From Caldisericales bacterium (GTDB lineage Bacteria > Caldisericota > Caldisericia > JAAYUI01), in contig JAAYUI010000031.1 of assembly GCA_012517765.1 (NCBI GenBank), positions 1 through 35,071 on the forward strand: a DNA stretch of 35,071 nt, in the 5' to 3' direction. Position numbers and translations under genes: made by a program. Each line of letters opens with the position of its first letter. Position 1 is the stretch's first letter. Positions 15,152-21,684 of the stretch are shown here, piece after piece. The notes under the pieces were generated by a model that was given only the letters and a program-made list of their open reading frames with translations, was not told where the DNA came from and made no database searches.

Positions 15152-16162
15152 ATGAATCTTGAATCGCTGTTCAAGCTGGGTGTTGCCATCGGGATTGAAA
15201 ATGATCCGAGGGGCAAGGAAGGTGTCCAGAGGGACCTTGATCTATCCAAAAAGGCGTACGAATCACTCAAGGACACCGAAAAGGAGTATTTCGATCCTGT
15301 TTCTCTCTGGAACCCTTATCCCGACTCGAGGCTCCAGTCTGTAAAAAATCCTGATGCCGATATAAGGGAATTGATGGTTGGCATTGATATTGGTACAGCA
15401 GAGCTTCTGCTTGCTGACAGGCTGATAGAAAAAGGAACAAAGATTGACGCTGTTCTTTCCCACCATCCTGGAGGGATGGGCACTGTTGGCCTGCCAAAAG
15501 TAATGTCCATGCAGGCGGACATTCTTGCGCTTTCCGGTGTGCCAATAAATGTTGCCGAGGACATTGTTTCACCAAGACAAAAAGAGGTTGACCAGGCAAT
15601 ATTTGCAGCAAACCATTATGCAACTGCAGATTCCGCAAAACTGCTTGGCATAACACTCTTCTCACTCCACACACCGGCCGACAACTGCGTTGTGACATTC
15701 CTGGACAGGACATTCAGGGAGAAGAACCCGGATACAATCGAGGACCTTCTAAAAGTGGTTTCCGAAATACCGGAATATGATGTTGCAAAAAGAAGGGGGC
15801 TTCCCTCCAAGATTGAGGCCGGTTCCCCATCAAAAAGATGTGGAAAGATCGTCATTGACATGACAGGTGGCACAACAGGATCAAAAGACCAGTATGAGGC
15901 GCTTGCAGACGCAGGTGTTGGAACAATGGTCATGATGCATATCCCGAAAGACCATGTGGAGATGGCCCAGAAATTCCACCTCAATATCGTCAACGTCGGG
16001 CATATGGCCTCTGATTCTCTTGGAATGAACATAATTCTTGACAGGTTTGAACAAAATGGCGTCAAACTCACCATCATGTCTGGTCTGATAAGGATCAACA
16101 GAAACAGCGGAGATCCTTATGCCAATCTCCGGTGCCCCATGCCGTCTTCCTACATAAAATAG
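15152..16162 (+). CDS. NIF3-family (DUF34) metal-binding protein
   Basis: GGAGG sits at ideal distance from the ATG. The 336-aa product has the two NIF3 metal-site halves: VGIDIGTAELLLADRLIEKG and AVLSHHPGG near residues 77-110, and a distal NIVNVGHMASDSLGMNII near residues 277-295, equivalent to the GHxxTE region. The N-terminal ~70 residues are an extension not present in short NIF3 proteins but seen in relatives from thermophilic and candidate phyla. NIF3 proteins bind a pair of divalent metals. Proposed roles (nucleotide hydrolysis, metal chaperone, GTP cyclohydrolase I type 2 annotations) remain unsettled, so I give no reaction. It is monocistronic and ends at a strong terminator. Confidence 0.82.
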   Translation: MNLESLFKLGVAIGIENDPRGKEGVQRDLDLSKKAYESLKDTEKEYFDPVSLWNPYPDSRLQSVKNPDADIRELMVGIDIGTAELLLADRLIEKGTKIDAVLSHHPGGMGTVGLPKVMSMQADILALSGVPINVAEDIVSPRQKEVDQAIFAANHYATADSAKLLGITLFSLHTPADNCVVTFLDRTFREKNPDTIEDLLKVVSEIPEYDVAKRRGLPSKIEAGSPSKRCGKIVIDMTGGTTGSKDQYEALADAGVGTMVMMHIPKDHVEMAQKFHLNIVNVGHMASDSLGMNIILDRFEQNGVKLTIMSGLIRINRNSGDPYANLRCPMPSSYIK

Positions 16163-16187
16163 TACTTCAAGGTCAATTTGCTTGGAA

Positions 16188-16221
16188 ACAGCCTGCAGAA
16201 AAATTGCAGGCTGTTTTTATT
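16188..16221 (+). terminator. Rho-independent terminator of the NIF3-family gene
   Basis: ACAGCCTGCA (16188-16197) pairs perfectly with TGCAGGCTGT (16205-16214) around a 7-base loop, followed by TTTTATTTT. It lies 26 bp after the stop codon. Confidence 0.92.
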
Positions 16222-16242
16222 TTGGGGACAGCTAGTGCCCAT

Positions 16243-16288
16243 CTTAAAATTAAAATAAAAAAGCCGGGCGTGGGAGGGTCGCCCGGCT
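16243..16288 (-). terminator. Rho-independent terminator of the 18651-16409 operon
   Basis: On the minus strand a 9-bp G+C-rich stem (AGCCGGGCG with CGCCCGGCT, 16288-16262) with loop ACCCTCCCA is followed by a U-rich run of about 18 bases. It is the last of four hairpins in the 3' untranslated region of the lipoprotein gene ending at 16409. Confidence 0.88.
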
Positions 16289-16366
16289 GGGAGCAATCCC
16301 CTTGGGAGGGGATATTGGGAGGGACGGGGTCTGGGGTAGACCCCTAGCAGGTCTGGGGTAACCTGC
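16262..16366 (-). ncRNA. Array of four hairpins with C-rich loops in a 3' UTR (candidate 3'-UTR-derived RNA)
   Basis: Four perfect stems follow one another: 16347-16352/16361-16366 (6 bp), 16326-16332/16338-16344 (7 bp), 16296-16302/16307-16313 (7 bp) and 16262-16270/16280-16288 (9 bp, the terminator). On the transcribed minus strand the loops read UACCCCAG, ACCCC, CCCA and ACCCUCCCA. Single-stranded C-rich loops complementary to G-rich ribosome-binding sites are a feature of several regulatory small RNAs in Gram-positive bacteria. That function here is inference. The complementary plus strand is G-rich. Confidence 0.45.
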
Positions 16367-16408
16367 AAATGACATTATAATGGAAAAATATTAAATATCT
16401 ATTAAGTG

Positions 16409-17593
16409 TCACTTTTTCAGGAACTGTACCATCTGCCCTGCGGAGAATGCTGATGCAATGAAGGACATGAGGACATTATAGGGCTTTTTTGATGACACTT
16501 TGCACTCTATGATGCCACAGTTGAGCGTATTGGAAAACCTGGTTTCTTTAATATCAAGGTCCTGCCGCCACAATTGGTCCTTCATGATATCATTATTGTT
16601 CCAGATATAGGCCAGATAGGGCATGTCCTCTCGTGCCTGATTCTCATTCTCGTACTGTATCACGAAACGCAGGTTATAGGGCTCATTGTTAAGGAAATTA
16701 ACCGCCACCATTCCCATTCCAGCCGGCCTCTCAAAGCCATTTATTGCCTCAAGCGCTTTAGAATTATTACCATTTTGTAAATATTGGTATGCGATTTTAG
16801 TATCTCTGGCCCTGACATTTGGAATTGCCAGCACCATTGATTCTGGCTCGCCACAAAACGAAAAGAAACTTGAATTGTTCTGGCCTGACAATACACCACC
16901 AGTCTTCCCGAATATCTCCAGGGCAGTCTGGTCCGCATCAACAAGCGAGTTTTCGTTGCCAAGAAAAACACCAAAATCTTTTGCCATCGGGACAATTATC
17001 CTGCTGTATCTTGGAGAAAGGACCGTTTTTGGAGCGGTATATACGCTCAGCCCTGACTTCTCCAGCCTGGTTTTCTGATAGCCGTCATTCCTGATAGCCG
17101 GAAGCAGTTTCTGGTCAAGGGAAAAATTGCCAGCAAACCATACGGTTTGCGCCTGGTCCTGGACGCTCCAGTACCAGTTGTTGCAGTCTTCCAGGGGATA
17201 CTCTGGCTGTTCTGTGTGGGGCGCAAGAAAATATGGAGCAACAAATGAAAGTTTTTCTTGCCAGAAATTCTTGCCGTAGGTCTTTTTTGAAAGGCCGATG
17301 TTGTTGTAAAAAAGCACTTTTGTGTATCCAACAGGTACTTGCACAATGGTACCAGGAATCAGTGACATGGAAGTCATTAACTGGCTCTGTTTCAATGGTC
17401 CGACCAGTCCGATTCTTATTTCTGGCAAGTTGATATTTTTTAGTCTGTCTACAGGTTTTTCTATTTGGGTCGGGGGTTCAGCTCCAGGCTGGTTGCTGGT
17501 ACTTTCCTCAGGCAAGCTTGTCGTTTTGTTCCCCCCACACGAGGTGAGAAAAAGGAAAAATGCCAGCATCACCGGGATTATGGTTTTTTTCAT
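16409..17593 (-). CDS. Lipoprotein, distant family A member 3
   Basis: The 394-aa product has a signal peptide with lipobox LTSC, then a Ser/Pro/Glu-rich linker (about 25-45) and a globular domain without a recognised family. The C-terminal third (YENENQAREDMPYLAYIW, then W-x-x-DLDIKETRFSNTLNCGIIECKV) matches the order seen in the lipoproteins at 8330 and 9388 (YxxE-E-DxPxL, then W-x-x-DL-x-L), so I place it in the same family. Function is unknown. The ATG overlaps the deacetylase stop (ATGA), so it is co-translated with a cell-wall enzyme. A role at the envelope is therefore likely but not shown. Confidence 0.78.
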   Translation of the reverse strand: MKKTIIPVMLAFFLFLTSCGGNKTTSLPEESTSNQPGAEPPTQIEKPVDRLKNINLPEIRIGLVGPLKQSQLMTSMSLIPGTIVQVPVGYTKVLFYNNIGLSKKTYGKNFWQEKLSFVAPYFLAPHTEQPEYPLEDCNNWYWSVQDQAQTVWFAGNFSLDQKLLPAIRNDGYQKTRLEKSGLSVYTAPKTVLSPRYSRIIVPMAKDFGVFLGNENSLVDADQTALEIFGKTGGVLSGQNNSSFFSFCGEPESMVLAIPNVRARDTKIAYQYLQNGNNSKALEAINGFERPAGMGMVAVNFLNNEPYNLRFVIQYENENQAREDMPYLAYIWNNNDIMKDQLWRQDLDIKETRFSNTLNCGIIECKVSSKKPYNVLMSFIASAFSAGQMVQFLKK

Positions 17594-18651
17594 GGTTTTG
17601 CCACCACCAGGTCAATAAAGTCCGATATTATCCTGTCAATAGTTGTCTTGTTGAGCTTCCCGCTCTCCTCAAGCCTGAAATATTTTTGATATTTTTTTAC
17701 TTCAAGCTCCATTTTCTCATCAAAAAAATCCGAGTCCTCGAGAGGGTGGCCGAGTCTTGTCAGTATTGTGCGAAGAGAGCGTATTCTGTATCCTTTGTCA
17801 CCCTTTTTGAGCTCTCCGCCCTGCTTCAGGTTTGTGCGGAGATACCTCGCCACAACGTCCTCCATTTTGGTGTCATCAAAAATCTTTATTCTTGGGGACT
17901 TCTGGAGGTTCATCTCTGTGAGCAATCCTGGATTGGAAGTTACACACCCGTCAAAGCCATACTTCTCGATGTCCTGGATGACTGAAGTGTTGTAGGAACC
18001 AAGCGGAATTGAAAATGTGAGTGGTGTTTTTGGCCTGGGGTCCTGAATTTCTTTGAGCTGCTGTTCAATATCTTTTCTGGACTGTTTTATTTCGTAGTCG
18101 GCCCTTGATTCGGATGCGAGTGCCAGTGGGATGTGGTCGACCGTATGGGCCCCTATCTCGAAACCCATCTTGAACAGGCCCCTTATCTCGTCCCAGGTCA
18201 TGTAGAATATGCCTTTGGCGGGGAATTTTCTCCCCGGGTATGCCGTTGGTATGAAAAAAGTGGCAGAATATTTGAGGCTTGAAAGATATTGGCCCACCCA
18301 GTAGTTGTCTGCATATCCGTCATCAAAGGTCAAAACTATGTTTGCAAGGTTTACATGTCCTGCCTTCATCTGGTATATGCAGTCAATAAAGGAGGTCCCA
18401 GTCATTCCAAGTTCCATGAGTGTATCAATTTGCTTCTTGAACGAATCCATCGAAACGTAAAGATCAGGGAACGGTGCATTTTGTGGTGGCTGGGATATCG
18501 AATGATACTCGAGTATCAGAATGTTTGCTTCAGAAGTCGGCACGATTGGCCATAACGGACGCCCGTTGAGGTCAAATTTGGCAATTGAATCCGGGGCTGG
18601 ACCGGTAATGCAAACAAGGAGCAAAACCACTGCAAAAATCCTGAACTTCAT
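17590..18651 (-). CDS. Polysaccharide deacetylase with C-terminal peptidoglycan-binding domain
   Basis: The 353-aa product starts with a signal peptide (FAVVLLLVCITGPAP). The NodB-type domain (about 45-265) shows EYHSI, motif 1 TFDDGY (Asp110, Asp111) and motif 2 HTVDH (His169, His173), the Asp-His-His zinc site of carbohydrate esterase family 4. Residues ~285-345 (RIRSLRTILTRLGHPLED, ELEVKKYQKYFRLEESG, LNKTTIDRII) fit a PG_binding_1 domain. The enzyme should de-N-acetylate a cell-wall or surface polysaccharide, with the binding domain tethering it to peptidoglycan. The exact substrate cannot be told. It is translationally coupled to the lipoprotein downstream. Confidence 0.88.
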   Translation of the reverse strand: MKFRIFAVVLLLVCITGPAPDSIAKFDLNGRPLWPIVPTSEANILILEYHSISQPPQNAPFPDLYVSMDSFKKQIDTLMELGMTGTSFIDCIYQMKAGHVNLANIVLTFDDGYADNYWVGQYLSSLKYSATFFIPTAYPGRKFPAKGIFYMTWDEIRGLFKMGFEIGAHTVDHIPLALASESRADYEIKQSRKDIEQQLKEIQDPRPKTPLTFSIPLGSYNTSVIQDIEKYGFDGCVTSNPGLLTEMNLQKSPRIKIFDDTKMEDVVARYLRTNLKQGGELKKGDKGYRIRSLRTILTRLGHPLEDSDFFDEKMELEVKKYQKYFRLEESGKLNKTTIDRIISDFIDLVVAKP

Positions 18652-18658
18652 ACGGGAA

Positions 18659-18687
18659 ACCTTACATCATTGGCACGCTTTTTACAA
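18659..18687 (-). promoter_or_regulatory. Possible promoter of the deacetylase-lipoprotein operon (leaderless type)
   Basis: On the minus strand, TTGTAA (18687-18682), 17 bp, TAAGGT (18664-18659), then seven bases to the ATG at 18651. The -10 is poor, but the geometry matches the other leaderless starts. Confidence 0.4.
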
Positions 18688-18699
18688 GCTTGGGTCCAC

Positions 18700-20196
18700 T
18701 TAGCCGTCAACAAGACTGGCCATCATTACTACAAATTTTTCTTTATCAAAGAAGCCGAAACATGACAGCCTCTGTCCAAAAGGAATTTCGGATGGGGAGA
18801 CCTCCCCCTCGCCACCCCTTATGAATTTCGTTGCCCTATTCAGGTAGAGTTTTATTTTTTGCCCTGTGAGGCTCCGGTCATAGCCGCCGTAGCAATCCAG
18901 AAGAATGCTGTCTCCATCAGAGCTAAGAAACTTGCCTTCAACCGGAAACCCCAGGATGCCAATTTGAGGAAGGCCGAAGGCAATGATTTTGTCGCCCTCA
19001 AACCAGCACTCGATTGGGTTGCCATCTGTCAGCGGTGGTGCGCCATAGAGGAATTTGGTTTGATCGGAAAACGCGAGTTTTCTGGTTTTGCCGAAAAAAT
19101 TGGTGGCAATGTCCCCCTCTGCAGTGCCACAAAAATACTCACTTGGCCCAAGAGGGTTGATCCGCACAAGCGAAGCCTTCACCGAAAACTGGTCTTGCTC
19201 GAAACTGCCAATCACTTCAACCGGAAACGGTTTTGCGGCCACAAACCCAAAGAGTTTTTCTTGCGTGATGGAATTGCCATTCTCAAGGATTTTTGTCAGT
19301 GTGCCTATTTTTGCATTTAGCGTTGCCTGAATGCCGCCCTGAAAGACGGTTTTTATCTTGATGGAACCATCACCGGTGCTGGTGGTAAGCCCCAAAATCC
19401 TTCCACCCGATGTGGTTGCGAGGAGATCGGACTGGACTGCTATAGCTTCATCTTTACCAGCGGAGTCCTTTCTCAAAAGTAGTGCGGAGAGCCTTCCTTT
19501 TGAAAGCTCCTTCATACTTTTTACCGGGGCATTTCCCCTCAGGAAGACGCACCTTCCAGATGGTTTTGCCACAATACTGGTCAGCTCTTTTTGTTTGCCC
19601 CAGTTTTTTGTGGCCTCAAAAACAACCTCTTCATCGCCAATCTCTTTTATGATACCAGAGAAACTCTGGATCGTGCTGTCTGCATCAAGTGCCAGAAAAA
19701 CTCTGAATGTTTCGCCAGAATATTCGCCAAAACATTCTAGGTCAAGGTCCTTCAGATCAGCAATTTTTGCTGGTTCGCCATTCTTGAGGAAGGTGCTTTT
19801 TGAAAAATCGGCCTTTACCAAACGACCCGAAGAATTTATACTGCCTTCCCCCATCTTTCCGGTGACCTTTTCAAGTCCCGTACCAATAAGCTGTGTCGGT
19901 TCAAAACATGAATAGACTGCGTCAAACTTCCCAAGTGCGAGAACGGTTTTTCCGCTCGGTACCAGCCAGGGTTTGATGGTCATTTCCAGCCCCGGACAGT
20001 CCATAATTTCAGGCGAAAAAGGGAGGGTGGTTTTTGAATAGATTGTATCTGTGGCGACAAAAACTCTCGCGCCAACCGAAAATGCCTGGCCAAAAATAAC
20101 TGATATCCTGGAATCGGTTTTTGCTGTGGTGGATGTTTGAGGAAAACAAAGCAACAATGATGCCAGAACAGCGATTGCTGTTTTGCCCGGCCTCAT
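18700..20196 (-). CDS. Secreted protein with repeated DUF5666/OB-like modules
   Basis: The ATG at 20196 overlaps the amrB stop (ATGA) and begins a signal peptide (MRPGKTAIAVLASLLLCFPQ). The 498-aa product is almost all beta-strand and is built of about six modules of ~70 residues. Typical elements are GKFDAVYSCFEP, LDLECFGEYSGETFRVFLAL, GIIKEIGDEEVVFEATKNWG, VEVIGSFEQDQFSVKASLV, PIECWFEGDKIIAFG and VEGKFLSSDGDSILLDCYGG. The design matches the modules of 12893-13993 and of the 2242-aa protein but with fewer cysteines. There is no enzyme motif or anchor. I infer an exported, probably surface-associated protein. Coupling to amrB may be positional only. Confidence 0.72.
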   Translation of the reverse strand: MRPGKTAIAVLASLLLCFPQTSTTAKTDSRISVIFGQAFSVGARVFVATDTIYSKTTLPFSPEIMDCPGLEMTIKPWLVPSGKTVLALGKFDAVYSCFEPTQLIGTGLEKVTGKMGEGSINSSGRLVKADFSKSTFLKNGEPAKIADLKDLDLECFGEYSGETFRVFLALDADSTIQSFSGIIKEIGDEEVVFEATKNWGKQKELTSIVAKPSGRCVFLRGNAPVKSMKELSKGRLSALLLRKDSAGKDEAIAVQSDLLATTSGGRILGLTTSTGDGSIKIKTVFQGGIQATLNAKIGTLTKILENGNSITQEKLFGFVAAKPFPVEVIGSFEQDQFSVKASLVRINPLGPSEYFCGTAEGDIATNFFGKTRKLAFSDQTKFLYGAPPLTDGNPIECWFEGDKIIAFGLPQIGILGFPVEGKFLSSDGDSILLDCYGGYDRSLTGQKIKLYLNRATKFIRGGEGEVSPSEIPFGQRLSCFGFFDKEKFVVMMASLVDG

Positions 20197-20996
20197 CGGA
20201 ACGCCATGCCGGCGTATGTTACAACATTGGAAAAATCGTGGCTCATGACCCCGCTGTTGCTGTATGCCAGCAGTTTGCCAGATGTTGCACCCCTGCGCTT
20301 TGCAAGCTCGGTTGCCACAGCTATCGGACCAGCGCCACACATTGTTATCTCTTTTTCAGCGACCACGCGGAGCATTGCCATCCAGTCGAGCTTTTTTATC
20401 TCGTCGATGGCCATCCTGTCCCTGGCCTTGGCGGTGTATTCCGGTTCATAATGGGAAAAGTCTGAGGATGCAACAAAGAGAACTTCTTTTTCAGAAGTTG
20501 CCTTGTCGAGTGCGTTTGCCAGGTCTTCTATTGCCTCGATGCTGTAGTCACCCATGGCAACCGGCACTATCTTGAAATCTTTTCTGCAGTGCTGGAGAAA
20601 AGGGACCTGGACTTCAATGCTGTGCTCGTTGACATGGGCCTGGGTGTCTGGTTTTGCATACACGGACTTGCTTAGAAGGGCCATGGTTATCTCGTTATCA
20701 ACTGGTACTGTACCTAACGGTGTTTCCCAACTACCATCAGGCCAAATTGAAATGGGTGCCCCGAGACCGGTATGGTTTGGGCCAATGATGACAACGATTT
20801 CAGGAACAGCGATTTTTGAATAGACTGCGCCTGCCACCTTTCCTGAATATATGTATCCGGCATGCGGAACGATGATTGATGGCACCAATACTCTTGACTC
20901 TGTGGCCTCGAAAAAAGACTCAAGCATGGCCACGAGCTTTTGCGGGTCATCAGGATAAAACCTTCCTGCAACATAGGGTTTTCTGTTCATAACCAT
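20193..20996 (-). CDS. amrB: AmmeMemoRadiSam system protein B (MEMO1 family)
   Basis: The 267-aa product is a MEMO1-family protein, related to LigB-type dioxygenases. Visible motifs are YVAGRFYP, IVPHAGYIYSG (His45), IIGPNHTG (His75), HVNEHSIEVQVPFLQ, VASSDFSHYEP and EITMCGAGPIAVA (Cys220). The two His and the Cys match the metal site described for human MEMO1. In bacteria and archaea the family is usually encoded with AmrA (AMMECR1) and the radical SAM protein AmrS; neither partner is in this window. The ATG at 20996 follows a near-consensus promoter by five bases; an alternative ATG at 20990 would shorten it by two residues. Confidence 0.9.
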   Translation of the reverse strand: MVMNRKPYVAGRFYPDDPQKLVAMLESFFEATESRVLVPSIIVPHAGYIYSGKVAGAVYSKIAVPEIVVIIGPNHTGLGAPISIWPDGSWETPLGTVPVDNEITMALLSKSVYAKPDTQAHVNEHSIEVQVPFLQHCRKDFKIVPVAMGDYSIEAIEDLANALDKATSEKEVLFVASSDFSHYEPEYTAKARDRMAIDEIKKLDWMAMLRVVAEKEITMCGAGPIAVATELAKRRGATSGKLLAYSNSGVMSHDFSNVVTYAGMAFR

Positions 20997-21001
20997 ATTA
21001 A

Positions 21002-21030
21002 AAGATAATCTTATCATTTGTTACTGTCAA
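21002..21030 (-). promoter_or_regulatory. amrB promoter (leaderless type)
   Basis: On the minus strand, a perfect TTGACA (21030-21025), exactly 17 bp, TATCTT (21007-21002), then five bases to the ATG at 20996. Its -35 hexamer coincides with the position expected for the -35 of the divergent HAD gene. Confidence 0.65.
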
Positions 21031-21053
21031 TTGCTGAAAAATTTGCTTAGCAT
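21025..21053 (+). promoter_or_regulatory. Promoter of the HAD/giant-protein operon (leaderless type)
   Basis: TAGCAT (21048-21053) ends six bases before the ATG at 21060. A 17-bp spacer places the -35 exactly on 21025-21030, the same six bases used in the other direction by amrB. The plus-strand -35 (TGTCAA) is a poor match. Confidence 0.45.
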
Positions 21054-21059
21054 TGCCTT

Positions 21060-21671
21060 ATGAAGTTGTTTCTTGATTGTGACCAGACGTTATACAGGAA
21101 TGCCAGCCTTGTGGACCATATAAGATCAAGGATGGTTCTTTTCATGCAGGAGCATTTTGGGGAGGAGGCCGAGGTCGTAAACAGGATAAGGGCTGAATAC
21201 CTGAAGAAGTACGGCACAACACTTGCCGGACTCATGATCCATGAGGGGATCGACCCAGGCAAGTTTATCAACTTTGTTCATGATGTAGATCTTACGTCAT
21301 ATCTTTCTCCAAACCCTGCCCTGAGGACTGTCCTGGAATCACTGGTCTGCCCTGTATATATTGCCTCCAATGCACCCGGGTTCCATGTGGAGCGTGTCCT
21401 GGGGATATTGGGGATTGACCACATTCCGCTTAGAATATTCTCCATAGAGAGCTTTGGCTATGAAGGAAAACCTAACCGCAGCAGTTATGAATATCTTCTT
21501 GAGCAGACATCAACAGTGCCTGGCGAGGCAATGCTGATAGATGACTACTCATTAAATCTCAAGGTTGCCAGAGAGATGGGTTTTGCAACATGTCTGGTTG
21601 GTGATGAGGAGTGGGAGCCCAGGCTTGAGAGGCTGGAAATGATTTCCAGTCTGCCGGGTATAACGCATTGA
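21060..21671 (+). CDS. HAD-superfamily phosphatase (pyrimidine 5'-nucleotidase-like)
   Basis: The 203-aa product carries all four HAD motifs: I, LDCDQTLY (nucleophile Asp6, acid/base Asp8); II, YIASNAP; III, a Lys in GKPNRSSYEYLL; and IV, MLIDDYSLNLKVA. The helical cap and the sequence YGTTLAGLM resemble the Sdt1/Phm8-type pyrimidine 5'-nucleotidase group, so a nucleotide or small sugar-phosphate substrate is plausible but not established. It is cytoplasmic. The downstream 2242-aa surface protein gene starts only 13 bp after its stop, so the two are cotranscribed from the leaderless promoter at 21025-21053. Confidence 0.85.
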   Translation: MKLFLDCDQTLYRNASLVDHIRSRMVLFMQEHFGEEAEVVNRIRAEYLKKYGTTLAGLMIHEGIDPGKFINFVHDVDLTSYLSPNPALRTVLESLVCPVYIASNAPGFHVERVLGILGIDHIPLRIFSIESFGYEGKPNRSSYEYLLEQTSTVPGEAMLIDDYSLNLKVAREMGFATCLVGDEEWEPRLERLEMISSLPGITH

Positions 21672-21684
21672 AAGGGGAACAAAT

